Below, one piece after another: positions 9,464 to 20,701 of a DNA stretch of 64,000 nt; position 1 is the stretch's first letter; each line of letters begins with the position of its first letter. Location of the stretch: NCBI GenBank assembly GCA_039654915.1, contig CM077600.1, positions 29,075,992 to 29,139,991 of the forward strand. The letters run 5' to 3'. The DNA comes from Aquilaria yunnanensis. Its lineage: Eukaryota; Streptophyta; Magnoliopsida; Malvales; Thymelaeaceae. The translations under genes were made by a program, and so were the position numbers. The notes under the pieces are model-generated. The model was given only the letters and a program-made list of their open reading frames with translations. It had not been told where the DNA came from and ran no database searches.

Positions 9464-11878
9464 CTAAGGATTCTCGGCGTCCCGGGAGCCACCAGCTCCT
9501 GCGTCCTTCTCCACAACCTTCGGCGCCGAAAGCGAAGGGGGCAGGTTCAAATGCTCAATCTTGGACCAAGACCACCGAGGTCCCTCGGGAATGTTCAGAG
9601 CCTCCAAAAAAGAAAGGTCCAAGTCTGGGAACCTTTGAAGAACTTGATACCGAGCGAGGCAAAAGCCGTCCTGAAAACCAACTTTGGTCATCTGGTCGGA
9701 TTTGTCCTTCTCGACACCGAGGTCTTCAAGGTCCTCCTTCAGATCCGCGACCTTCTTCTTCAGTGCCTTCATCTTCTTCTTCTCCGGCTCCTTTTTCAAA
9801 GACTCGACCTCGGCTTGAAGCGTGGCTTTCTCTTCAAGCACCTTCGCCAGGAGAGCCTCAGATTCTGACTTCTTCTTTTGAACTGCCTCGTTCGCCGAAA
9901 TCAGCTCCGCCACTTGGGAGCCGAAGTCAGAAATCTTCTGCAAGGAGTCCTTCAAAAGTTCTTCCTTTTCCTTCAGGAACTCCTCCCGAACGGCAGCAAC
10001 CTCCTTTTCTGCAGCTTGAGCCAGCTGCTCGTTCTGTGTGGGCAGTTCCAAGCACTTGGCCTTATATTGGTCTATGGTGTCTAAGGCCGAGGCTCGGAAC
10101 AGCGCCTGCCTTGCCACTCGAACTCTAAGGAAACCGGCATACCCCAGCAGTTGCAGAGAGACAAAGACAAAGTTAGTAAGGTAAAGAAGAAGAGGCAGAC
10201 ATTTAGAGGAAATCAAAAGGAAAAACACAAAGGCAAAAGGCGTACCTGGGCAGCGTGCTCAGAGACCTTCACGGCAAGAGAGTCATCGTCAGGGTGAGCC
10301 TCCGCAATGGCCTTGAAGGAGGCCTCGGTAAGCACCCCCTTTGAGATCTCCTTAGCCATTTGCTGGCAATCTCCGGAGTATAAATTCATGTCCTCCGTAA
10401 ACGTCCAGAAATGCTCCTTCGGGACCTTCCCCATCGGGATATGGGCATCCCGAAGGGCCCGCTTTCGGGCATGCTAGGCCACCCAACTCGGAGATGATAT
10501 CTCCCATACATGGCAAAAACAAAAAATTCGTCAAGGCAAGAAAATCTCAAAGCCCACAAAAAAGAAGGCACCACAGTTTGTTAGAAAAACAAACCTGCTG
10601 GCACCTCGGCGACGTCGTCGTCAGAAGCCCGAGCCTCCTCGGTAGGAATCCCCTTGCCCTTGCTTCTACGTCGCTCTTCGGCAGAAGGGGCCTCTACCAA
10701 AGCATCCAGAAGAGTCGCCGAAGGAGTGGGACTCTGAGCAGTGAGGTCAGCAACGACCTCGGCCGACGGGACAGCAGCAGCCTCGGGCTCTTCGCCCACC
10801 TCCTCGGGAATCTCTGGGAGAGGAGGGGGCGCATCCTTCTTCGCCCGTTTGGCCACAGATGGCCCAGCCCCAGACGTTTTCCATCTTCGGGAGACGGCCT
10901 TCTTCGTCTGCTCACCTTTCTCGGACTGCCCGAGGAAAAGCGATTTGTAGAAAGCAGCAGTGTCGTCGCCTATCTCTGAAAAGGAAAGAAGACATCAGTG
11001 TGAGTCCAGGGTGAAAATATAGAAAAGGGATTTGGAGATAACTTACTTTCATAAAAACTTTCGTAAGACTCTTCCTTCCGAAGAAGCTTCACCAGCCAGG
11101 AGTCTTTCCCGACAATGGCAGGAGCCCGCATCTCGAGGTCCGTCTTGTGCTCCTTTACCACCTTTCGCTCCCGAAGGACTTCTTCGGTCATCAACTTCCA
11201 GTTAATGGGAAAGGGGTAAAGAGGGCGTGAAGGGACCTCGGAATCCCAGTCGGAGACTGCTCGGATCCGTCTGTCGAAGTCCGCGAAGATAGGTGCAAAC
11301 TCGGGAGTCAGTAATATCCTCGGGTCAACGATGTCCATCTCCAGCTTTCCCCGAGCCCATTTGGTTGAAACATGCGACCAGGCCTCCTCCTTCTTCAGAA
11401 AAAAGAACTTTTGTTGCCACCCTCGCCAGCTGTCCTTGTTGGCAAAGGTGAACTTATATTTTTTGCTCCCTGATCCCCCAGGTAGCATAAAGTAGAAGCC
11501 ACCATTCGGGACCACGAAGAGCTTATAGTACTGCAGAAAAAGAATGAAGTGGGGTTCTATTTTGAAAACGTCACACATACAAAGAAAGGCGTTGAAGTAG
11601 CAGTACGAGTTCGGTGGAAGTTGGTTTACGGCAATGCCATGGAAATCGCAAAACTCGCAAACCATCTTCGGCGGAGGGTACCGAAGTCCGGCCTTCAGCT
11701 GGGCTCGGAAAACGGTAACCTCGTCACTACGGTTTGAAAAACTGAATTGGTCAAAACGTGGCAACCTCGTAGTGGCATAGGAGGGAAGGAAGAACTTCTT
11801 CTTCCATTTCTCTAGTTTTGCAGGAGTGGTGCAACAAGGGTGAGAAAGAAGAGGCTGCCAGCTCTCGGGGATAGGCAT
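9464..11878 (-). pseudogene. Antisense multi-exon gene of Tat retrotransposon A (putative gypsy-type transposon protein family)
   Basis: It lies on the strand opposite to pol. Inferred exons: 11878-11047 (from ATG, MPIPESW), 10975-10595, about 10472-10246, and 10150-9464. The donors GTAAGT (11046), GTTTGT (10594) and GTACGC (10245) and the acceptor TTTTCAG (10976) are visible, and exons 1 and 2 join in frame. Exon 1 has the family core FRAQLKAGLRYP and LQYYKLF, which I recognise from the Pfam 'putative gypsy type transposon' family. Exon 2 is Pro/Glu-rich with a basic KRAKK stretch. The last exon is a coiled coil ending with FQDGFCLARYQV. Function is unknown. Damage: a TAG before HARKRALRD in exon 3, and the acceptor of the last exon reads GCAA instead of the GCAG seen in element B. 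A longer upstream open frame reaches 12094. Confidence 0.75.
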
Positions 11879-12117
11879 GATTGGCTGAAAAATGAGTTCG
11901 GAAAAGCTTGAAAAAGCAAAAATCAGAGGACTCTGGAGATAAAAAAAACCCACCGAATGATTTGCCAAAATCTGGATTTGAAAACGCCGTCGTGAAAGGT
12001 GGCCGGAAAAAACCCCGTTAAACAGCACCGCCGTGAAAAGTAAGGAAGAAGGCAGGAGCACTTGAAAGACAGAGGAGAGCAAAAGGAGAAGCAAAAGGGG
12101 TTATGAAGGAACAAAAG

Positions 12118-12125
12118 TATATATA
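12118..12125 (-). promoter_or_regulatory. TATA box for the antisense gene, element A
   Basis: TATATATA reads on the minus strand (CCTATATATACTTTTG) about 240 nt upstream of the proposed ATG at 11878. That leaves room for a leader starting near 12090. The upstream open frame to 12094 would then be mostly untranslated. Confidence 0.45.
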
Positions 12126-12522
12126 GGCCGAGGGGGGATAAGCGAAACGGCGTCATAAATGCTGCGCGAAGGCAAGGTGTCGCCATAACTGCTTACTAGG
12201 CATAAAAAGGCATGCCCGCTGTAACCGATGCAACCCCAGCCAATAAAAAAGCTGCCACGTGTCAGCCATCGCATCAAAAGGGGGACACGTCTACTGACAG
12301 ATGGCACGCCGCTCCAGACTGACACGTCTAGTTACGAGATGCGACGTTTCACAGACCTACAAAAGTAAAGAAGCAGGTTACCCCGGGGACACCAAAAGAC
12401 GGGCTATGTTTGAACAACCCGTGTCTTCGAACAAAAGGTGCACCTTCGGCAAGAGTGCTATACCCAAGGCCCCGAAGTACTCCCTTTGAAAGCTGCCAAA
12501 CCGAAGTTCCCACTTCGGCTTT

Positions 12523-12537
12523 CTGGAGGGGGGCTTG
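12523..12537 (+). other. Polypurine tract, element A
   Basis: GGAGGGGGGCTTG directly precedes the 3' LTR. It is the expected plus-strand primer site. Confidence 0.75.
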
Positions 12538-13391
12538 TGATGGCCGAAGGACTATCTCCTCTCCCAGTGCGTACTTCCTGTCGAAAGTATGATCAGGAAG
12601 CCTGGCGTCACCCGAAAGAGACACCATCACTGACCTCGGAAGGAACGAAGCCAAGCACCCCGAACTTGGAACTTCGGCAAGAATGCCAGGGATCGCAAAG
12701 ATGGTGCCGGCTCCCTCGGGGGACCGAACAGATCACCTTCGGATGCAAAGAATTAGCTATCGCAAACAGAAGGGAATCTCCCCGAAGGTGGAACCTCCGA
12801 ACAAGGGAACCCCCCAAAAGCACGAGCATAACTCCCGAAGAAGGGCAACCGTGTCAAAGAACGACCTCGCCCAGAGGACCTCGAGAGTACGGCATGAGCA
12901 TTTAAGGAGCCTCTGACATGCCGCCCACAGACGCTACATGTCACCTCAAACGGCGATTTGACACGCCGACGCCGTCCAAGTCTTGTCACGACCTGTCTCG
13001 GTTCAAGACTCAAGGAGCCTGTCACCGGCTACTCGACCCCTACGCCCAGAAACTCAAAGAACATCCGACCGAACACGTGTCGTCATCTGAACGGGCTGGG
13101 CTTCTCTATAAATACCAGGGAACAGACCCTGGCAAACGGTTCGACTCCTCCTCGTCGAGAAAATACAGGCAAGCCCACTAAAAACTCTAGTGCTTCCCCC
13201 TTACCTTCTCAGGAAACTGACTTGGGCGTCGGAGGCTCCTTCTCGGAAAAGCATCCCGGGGACCTCCTAACCATCTTCTCTGAGCTTTTCAGGCACATTC
13301 CCCTGGGAAACCTCAACTCCAGACGCTCTCCCTCACAGGAAGTCCTCCCGGAAGTCACCATGCCTTCCAGTGAATATGTCTCAGGGCATTA
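12538..13391 (+). repeat. 3' LTR of element A
   Basis: It is 854 bp, begins TGATGGCC and ends CATTA, and is followed by the CAATA target duplication. It differs from the 5' LTR at about 32 positions, about 26 of them transitions. The terminal CA has become TA. Confidence 0.95.
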
Positions 13392-13791
13392 CAATATATA
13401 TGAGAGGTTCATATTTTAAATTTTGACCTCTTTACCCTTTACATCATATTATAATAATAATAATTTAGTAAAACTCCTTCTTGTAAGTAATAATTAATAA
13501 TTTAGTAAACAACTTTATCATTTTCACCTGTAAGGCATGTTCCAGTTAATTATAAGTATCGTTTGACTTTTTAATTAATAAAAGTTACACCGGTAATAGT
13601 ATTTTCATTTCAAGAAAAAAAAAAGTAATTCAAACTTATTTTTTTGAAAGAAAAAACTGTCCAGCCCAACTTAGGTACCCAAGCTAGCTTATACCTAGAT
13701 TGTGTCCTGCTCTTGCCAACCTAGGCCCAGGCTTGACCCAGCCAGGCCGGTCTCAGGCCATGTCAGCTCGTTGTCCACCGCTAGTTGTAAC

Positions 13792-14740
13792 AATGACCAG
13801 CTGCTGGTAATTTATAAGGGCCGAATCTTTAGGCATAAGAAAATACTTTTCTAATACTCATGTTACCAATTCAAACTTCCTAACTGCTTCATGCCAGAAG
13901 CATAGATTTTCTAACGCAATATCGTTAGAAATGCACATTAGATTAAAAAAAAACATTTTTTAAGTTGCGAAAGAGGGGGCGTCAGCTGGCTGACAAGACC
14001 TACGGCAATAGAAGAAGCTAAGGAGCGTGGATGGTTTCTCAGCAGCGTGGTTTAAGGAGAATTGGGATATATATAACGGCGGTTATTTAGTTGTGCTGTC
14101 AAAGTAGTTTCTTTTCTCCGGTAAAATTTTAAATCAATTTAATGCCACAAGGGTAGTCCTCATTCAAAAGAAATCTGAGGCACTGTAATATATAAGGTGG
14201 TGTTAAAATCGTAGCCACAAGAATGCATAAAGTTTATATCAGAATGCTTTCTTGAGTGGCCGTTGTGAGTTCATGAAGCAATATTATATTATACTAGCGG
14301 GACACCTGCGCTTTGCTGTGGGTAGTGGATTTTACGTTGTTGTTAACAGTCCAAAGAAAAATATATATATTTCTAGGCATTATTTATTTAGTTAGATATA
14401 CCATGCCTACAAAACTGTTAATAATTAATATTACATGAGAAAGAAACGTCGGATGGGAGGTGCATGTTCTGAACACATGGGGCTTGGTTCTTTACTCAAT
14501 CATTTGCTGGGTTGATGAAGTCCGCAATAATAATAATAATAAGTGAAGGTTGAGTATTTGAGGATAGTATAAGAGACTGGTGAAGGAAAACGACTACATA
14601 TAAGAAAAGCATGGTTTAGATAAAGCATTAGCAACAAAGTCACACTTGCTTGACCTAACTTGAAACGTCATATCTCTCATCTATACACCTATATATGCTG
14701 CACATTGACCTCCCCCTCTTTTAATATGTGTTAATCAAGT
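13792..14740. other. Gene-free spacer; right part of outer transposon, then unassigned
   Basis: 13792-13970 carries TTAGAAAT/TAACG motifs like those of 220-450 and is probably the right arm of the outer element. 14000-14740 shows no ORF of note. At 14296-14330 there is a GC-rich hairpin-like block, ACTAGCGGGACACCTGCGC, followed by TTTGCTGTGGGT, with a similar block at 32961-32995. These resemble terminal blocks of dispersed plant repeats, but I could not assign them. Confidence 0.35.
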
Positions 14741-15091
14741 GTCAATTCATTTTAACTTAAGCCAATTTAATTTAAAATAACTTATTTTTATGTTTATACC
14801 TTCTTTACTTGAAACCAATTTTATTTTAAAGTCAATATTATTTAAGTGAAATAATTCACTGATTGTAAAATTTTTATAATACTATTAATTTTTTATGAAT
14901 TTTTCTTTTTTAAACATTAAAAAAAGAAAATTTCATAGAATTTAATAACATGATAAAAATTTTATTTCAAATAGATTATTACACCTATATAATATTGGCT
15001 ATCAAATTAAATTGGTTCTAGATGAAAAAGATTTAAAAATAAAAATAAGTCATTTTAAATTAAATTGACTTAAATTAAAATGAATTGTGTG
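14741..15091. mobile_element. MITE, family M copy 1
   Basis: It has long imperfect terminal inverted repeats. The left end CAATTCATTTTAACTTAAG pairs with the right end CTTAAATTAAAATGAATTG, and the arms extend inward through AAAATAACTTATTTTTA. It is AT-rich with no ORF. Related copies are at 24256-24553, 39285-39580 and 43401-43708. Confidence 0.7.
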
Positions 15092-15297
15092 TAAAAAACC
15101 GAAGCAACAAAACATGCATGTATCAGTTAAAGCTTATATTCCTTGTATTCATTCCTCAATATATGATCTTCTTAATTTACATACGTTTTTAACTGGATAA
15201 AAACCAAGCTTACCAAATTAAAGATCCATAGTAAGATAAATCATAGACTTACGGTAATAAGGCTAAAATAGTCTTTTGGAATAGTCCTTTAGAGTTT

Positions 15298-16905
15298 TAC
15301 TACTAAAATTAGTTATTTTCGAGTTATTTCTTTACCAATTGTTCGACCGTTAGTAATTATTAACGCGTTAGACCATTATAAAATGAAATTTAAAATAAAC
15401 CAACGGTCAAACGTGTTAGTAGTTACTAACTGTCTAAATCATTGGTAATTTTCTAACGGCTTAAATCATTACAAATTTGAAAATATGGACTATTTTAAAA
15501 CCAAAATGGCTTTTTCTCTTTTATCTCATTTCAACTCACATTTTACATTTTCACTCATTTTTCCTCTCCGTCTCTCTCCTCTTGCTCTCCTTCCACTTCA
15601 TGTTACCATCACCGATTTCTTGAAAATGGCGGCGTTGCTACTGTAATGATGAATTTTCCAATGCCGCCGAATTTCTTTTTTCCCATAATTTTTTTTGTTT
15701 ACATGTTTGGATTTCTTGTTTTTTCCTCTTTAACTTTGTCTAAAGTCACTTCTTCAAAGTTTTAGGGTTAAATTTTTTTTCCTCAAAACTTTGTTTTGTC
15801 TACATGGTTTTGATCCTTTTGTTATCTTCTTTAACTTCTTCTAAATAAATCTCTTAAAAAACATGACTAGGTTCCATAGATCAAGATTCAAAGTTTTGAA
15901 GCTATTTTTTTATTTCTGTGTTTTTTGCCGTGTTTTTGGCATTTTTCCTTTGAGTTGAATGGATCCAATGGTGGTAGCGACGGTGGCGCGGGTCGGCCGA
16001 TGAGCGGCTTGTGGCTCGACGATCGGTGGTTCTTTTGTGGGTTAAAAAACTTTTATTCTGCTTTTATTTCTTAGGTTTTCTTTCCTAATGTTCTCTTGAA
16101 TTTGTGGTTCTTTGTGTCTTTGTTTTCTGTAAATGGAATTCATAGGGTTATGTAACTGTTCCTTGTGTTTCTTTAAGTTCACAATGTTATTGTTTCATAT
16201 TTTTAATTATTTAGTAAAGTGGACGATGAGGTGGTAAGGAATTTTAATCTAACTCATGTTGGTTCTGTGCTTTTGTTGTTTGTGTGGGCCAGAGTAATAT
16301 ATGGTTGCAAATTATAATATAGACCACTCATTTTTTTTTCTAGTTTTGGATCCATTATGTATGGCAATAAATTATAACATAGACCACTCTTTTTTTTCTT
16401 GATTTGTGTGCACTACTTTTTTTTTTCTTATAATATTTGTTAAATTTTAATTTTTTTCTTTTCAAAAATATTATTTTAATTTGTGTGTGTATATTTTAAA
16501 TAATGGCAGTTTCCAATGACTTCACATTAGAAGCTGCTTTAAATATTTTATACTTTCAGAATATTTACTAACGGTCTGACATGTTGGTAAAATTACCAAT
16601 AGTTAAACATGTTGGTATTTACCAACGGCCTAAAGGGTTGAAAAATTATCAACGGTCAAATGCGTTGGTATCTACCAATGACCTAACACGTTGGCACAAA
16701 GCATTTGAACTTCTACCAATGGTAATTTTCATCTGTCTATTTACCAATTTCCAAACGCTGGAAATTACCAATAGCTTAGTATTTAGCTGTTGGTAAAAAA
16801 ATTTCAACAAATTAATTACCAATGACTTGATACCAACGGTTTCGTGCTGGTAATTTTGAAATTACCAATGTAAAACCGTTAGTAAATGACTGTTTTTTAG
16901 TAGTA
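15298..16905. mobile_element. CACTA-like non-autonomous element with GC-rich core
   Basis: A perfect 11-bp inverted repeat, TACTACTAAAA at 15298-15308 and TTTTAGTAGTA at 16895-16905, bounds it. Subterminal zones (15340-15480 and 16560-16880) are packed with both-orientation copies of ACCAACGG/CCGTTGGTA-type motifs, as in CACTA elements. The canonical terminus would be CACTACTA, and both ends here start with T instead of C. I see no matching 3-bp target duplication. The centre (about 15540-16060) is C/T-rich, then GC-rich and exon-like (GGTGGTAGCGACGGTGGCG), possibly captured gene sequence. No transposase ORF. Confidence 0.55.
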
Positions 16906-17165
16906 CATGAATTACTATGTCAATGACCAGGCTTGCCAATGCAACAATAAAATTAGTCAGAAAATATACCTAAGATTTAGTAAAATGATGTAACTACCTA
17001 TGAACCGTAGAAAAGAAAAGGCCGTAGGAAGCTAAACATGGTGAAGAAAAAAAAAGACAGCATATACCTAAGATTTTGTAAAATGATGTAACTACCATTT
17101 TGAAATGTTTGGGGGTCTAATCAAAACAAAAGAATATGCTGTAGTCCTGCATTAGGTTTAGCCTA

Positions 17166-17185
17166 GGGGGGGGGGGGGGGGGGGG
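17166..17185 (+). repeat. G homopolymer (20 nt)
   Basis: An uninterrupted run of 20 G. The length is uncertain in most sequencing chemistries. Confidence 0.9.
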
Positions 17186-17408
17186 TGGATGGATGTTTAT
17201 CGTGTCTCCATCTGAGTTTTTAAAACACTCGCAACCAAAATGCAACAAAGCCAAACAGTAGAGGAGGAAAACAGACAGTTACCTATAACCTTATGGACAC
17301 CTGGCACCATCTCCTCGCATATTTCTTATTTCATATATATGTATAGATGCATAGATAGAGAGATTTACAGCAGGAGAAGGACCCTCCTGATTACCATAGT
17401 TATTGTGA

Positions 17409-19143
17409 ACATATGTCTAATTAAACATAGCAGATGATTTTTCAAATCTATCCCTCACAAGTCTAGCTAATTTCCATCTAACCTACTGCCCTAGAACACG
17501 TTGTCTTCCCAATACCTTTTCAAACTTCCGGCTACTGCAATCGTTTACATTCTTCTATGTGTTCCAGTCATAATCGTCTTCAAATGGTGTTTCCAGTAAG
17601 GATGAGACGCATCAGATTTGGAGAAGTCATTGTCAAGCTAGTGAGATGGAAAACACATGTGCAGTTGAGGAAAAGCGGGAGCTTCAAGCGGAGTCTCTGA
17701 CCGGTAAGGATGCAACAAAAAATGCAGGCGCAAACGAGTAAGAGCAGGAATTCAGGTGAAGTCTCCCGTCTAGCAAGGATGAGACTAAATCTGGCTTTGC
17801 CAGGCTAGAGAGATGGAGAAAACTGATTCAAGCGAGGAAAAGCAGAAGCTTCAGTCTAGCTTTGGATCTGACAAACGGAGAACAAGGCGGCGTACAGGCT
17901 TTATGAGATGGCGGCGACAAAGATCCAACAACAATGACAAGGTATGAGAATGATGGCGATGGCAGAGAGCTTGGCGAGAGATTTATGGCCACGGCAGATA
18001 CGCCTGGGCAAGAAAAAAAGGGAGATTGGCAAAAGTTTTGCCATTATTATTTGTTGTCCGAAAAAAAATAAATTTTGTTTATTAGTTATTGTTTTATACA
18101 CTTTTGTATTTTACTTTAAACATATTTAGACATTTATTTAGACACTTCTTATTTATTAGTTTACACACCTCTATTTTTTAGAAAAATAAATTATTTGGAT
18201 ATTGCTTCAGATACTTTTATATTTTTGCTTTAGACACTTTTGAATATTTATTTAGATACATTTTTTTATTGTTTTAGATAGTTATTTTTTGAAGATAACA
18301 AATTTGTTTATAAGTTTGTTCAGAAATTTTTACATATTTATTTAGACACTTTGACATATTTATGCAAGCATTTTTTAATTATTTTAGACATTTATTTTTT
18401 GAAGATAACAAATTGTTTATAAGTTGGTTTAAACAGTTTTACAAATTTTTTTTAGACACTTTTTTATATTCACTTGAACACTTTTTCTTATTTCTTCATA
18501 CACTATAAATTTCTTCTGATAATAAATTCTTTATATTACTACACATGCCTCCATATACTGTACTAAACACTTTTATATATTATTACAAACACTTCTATAC
18601 ATTGTATTAGACACTTCTTCGTATCCGTCTTACATAATTTCGCATGTTATTTCTACGAACAGTCTAGTAGGGGAGGCAAGGAATGGGTGGCCTATCAGCA
18701 GTGTTGTGGCGGCGGTGATTATGGTGATCCGAAAGCAATGAGCGACGTGATCTGAAGGTGATAAACGGTGTGATCTGGCAAGTGATAACACCAAGATCTG
18801 GAGGTCAGTAACATTGCAGGAATGATGATCGAGATGAGGGGACAACGATGAGATTTGTAGAAAGGCAGTAACATCGTGATCAGAAGGCAACGATTGACTG
18901 GAAAAGGTCCAATGTGAAGTAGCAACTAGCAAAGCAGGAGGAACAACGGCCAGAGAAAGTCTGATGTGAAGCATTAACCTGAGAGCACCCAGCGGAGTGG
19001 GAGGAACCACAGTGGGAGGCGGTGGCTATGAGGTAGGGTTTTTTATTTTTCAAGAAATGGGTAAGTTGGTCAAAATATGGATTGGATGTAGCTTATATAT
19101 AGAGAATTAAAGATTGAATTAGTATGTCTAATTAGACATATGT
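17409..19143. mobile_element. Candidate TIR element with palindromic ends
   Basis: ACATATGTCTAATTAAACAT at 17409 is matched by the complement of the sequence ending at 19143 (20 of 22 positions). Each end is itself nearly palindromic. The interior has two GC-richer, ORF-poor blocks (17590-18010 and 18660-19030) separated by AT-rich sequence. I found no target duplication, so the element call is tentative. The small open frames inside are not convincing genes. Confidence 0.35.
18245..18450. repeat. Two-unit imperfect tandem repeat (about 113 bp)
   Basis: TTTTTTGAAGATAACAAAT followed by TGTTTATAAGTT occurs at about 18287 and again near 18400, inside a run of TTTAGACACTTTT-like motifs (18120-18620). 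Confidence 0.6.
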
Positions 19144-19278
19144 GTATAATATAATAATTACTCCTCAATGCATCATACTGATAAAATGCAAGTCGACATT
19201 GCATTAGGAAGGCTTACCTTATGACTCAATCAAATTGGTAACAAGAATAGCACATTACTTGATCGCTAATTTGATTTT

Positions 19279-20560
19279 GGGAAAATTGCCAAAACTCCCT
19301 TAAGATTTAGTCTAACCTACAATTTTTTCCTTATTATTTAAAAAATGTACAGTTATTCCCTTTAAATTTTTAAAACCTTATAGTTAAACAGTCATAATTA
19401 TCAGCTAAACTCTTAACTTTCTTGAATCATACAAATTGACTCATAAACTCTTAATACTCAGACAATACTACCGCATTCTGCTTGAATCCGATTAGAACAA
19501 GAGGAAACAACAATTGATTGAACAGACGCCAATTGTTCAATTCTTCCATGGCCAAGCCCACATCAGGCCGAAGTGGCAGGAGATTCTTCCATCGCCCGAC
19601 CCTCACTTCCCTCCATATCCACGTCCTCAAAACTCACCACCGTCGGCGACACCTCCTCTTCACACCTCTCCATCCTCTTTAATCTCACGCCTCCTCCAAA
19701 ACCCTAACTCCCACATCTCTTTCTCCTGGTAAACATAGAACCAGACACAAAATTAGACGAGGGACGGAGAGCCCAATAGTCGTTCTCACTCTCCTCCTTG
19801 CCGCCACCTAAGAAGACCACCATCCACCACATCGTCTTCGGCAACGTCGCCTCTGCCAAGCTTTGGAACAGACAGAAACACTTTATCCAGCTACGGTAGC
19901 ACCCCTCGAAATTGAATCAGAAATTGTGCTTCAATTCGGAAAGGTTGTACCCTTCTTCAGTTCCTTCAATTCGAAAGCTAGTCTTGTCAGAAAGTTCTAG
20001 TGACCGCGTGATTAGAGGGAAATCGTCAGAGCCAGCGTTGTACTCGATGTTGGGTAGCGTTCGGAAAATCCAGTCGAGGATTTGATTTGGTTTGCCTGGA
20101 GCTCATGGCAGCGGGCATTTCGTTGCTATGAGTGAAGAATCAAGGCAAGTGAAGAAACGGAAAGGAGGGAGGAGGGACTGGAAGAGGGCGGCAGTGAAGA
20201 GGAGCACCAAATAGAGGTGAGAGAGAAGATGGGTCTGTGGGTTTGCAGAGAGGTAGAAAGATTCTGGTAGATAATCTACCTATCCAGATCTCTCAAATTG
20301 TGTGGGAGAGGCTGTGGTTGGGGATGGAGAACGTGGGATGGGTTTACTTGAAGGAAAGTGTTACGTTATTAAATGCAGAAGTTTGTGGGGCACAGTTTCT
20401 GTGAAAGAAAGTTAGGAGGGTAAAATCAGAATTTTCCTCTTTTTTAATCTAACGGTGAACCATGGTGTTAATTTTGCAGGGGTAAGTGTTGGTTTTTGAA
20501 ACAATGAGGACAAAAGCATAAGTTTGGCTAAACCTAAAGGGATTTTTGGTAATTTTTTTT
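19279..20560. mobile_element. Mutator-like TIR element, family U copy 1
   Basis: Long inverted ends: left GGGAAAATTGCCAAAACTCC and continuing CTTAAGATTTAG; right (complement) AATTACCAAAAATCCCTTTA and continuing GGTTTAGC, with homology for roughly 100 bp. The same family is at 31710-32918. The core (19500-20340) is GC-richer and exon-like but has no long ORF. The right terminus is blurred in a T-run, so the 9-bp duplication could not be confirmed here. Confidence 0.6.
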
Positions 20561-20701
20561 TCATATCTTTTGATGTTTTTTCTTGAACAACTTCTAGTTT
20601 TGGGTTAATTGTATCAGTGACCCCTAACATTTTATTATGGCCTAAACTTCAAATTATGTAAGATCAGTCTAGTACGCATTGAGGTCTATGGTGCTTGTAC
20701 G

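Larger units (their letters stand above)
7093..10290 (+). repeat. Perfect tandem duplication, 2 x 1599 bp, inside element A
   Basis: 7093-8691 is repeated at 8692-10290 with no difference that I can see over ORFs and noncoding parts. Each unit carries the integrase C-terminus, the pol-antisense spacer and the last exon of the antisense gene. The junction (TCGTC|AGAAATGACC near 8691) shares only the dinucleotide AG with the sequence around 7093 and 10291, so it arose by microhomology or template switching rather than between long repeats. Within each spacer there is also an imperfect short tandem repeat of about 120-136 bp (GATAAGGTTTTCCGAA at 7539 and 7675). Confidence 0.95.
1102..13391 (+). 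mobile_element. LTR retrotransposon A (Ty3/gypsy, Tat lineage), decayed but structurally complete
   Basis: Two 854-bp LTRs, a PBS, gag, protease, RT, dual RNase H, integrase, an antisense gene and a polypurine tract occur in that order. The 5-bp target duplication CAATA flanks it at 1097-1101 and 13392-13396. The Tat assignment rests on an archaeal-type second RNase H after the classical one, a GPY/F motif at the integrase end, and an antisense ORF between pol and the 3' LTR. Hand alignment of the LTRs shows about 32 mismatches, mostly transitions, and no indels (about 3.7%). With the commonly used 1.3e-8 substitutions per site per year this implies insertion on the order of 1-2 million years ago. 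It is non-autonomous now because of stops and frameshifts in gag and pol. Confidence 0.95.
498..13783. mobile_element. Non-autonomous hAT-like element, interrupted by LTR retrotransposon A
   Basis: The ends are an inverted pair: TAGAGGTGGGCA at 498 and the complement of TAGCGGTGGACA at 13772-13783. They are flanked by an 8-bp near-perfect target duplication, ATTGTAAC (490-497) and GTTGTAAC (13784-13791). The TAG(G)GGTGGGCA terminus and 8-bp duplication are typical of plant hAT elements. Without the retrotransposon and its duplicated CAATA, about 990 bp remain (498-1101 and 13397-13783), with no transposase ORF. The terminal parts carry GGCCC/GGGCC-rich sequence, as in many plant hAT MITEs. 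The rest of the 5' arm (720-1096) is plain AT-rich DNA. Confidence 0.7.

Noticed and set aside
14296..14332. Helitron-like terminus (ACTAGCGGGACACC...; similar at 32961)
   Set aside because: No TC start or CTRR end with hairpin could be paired, so no element could be delimited.
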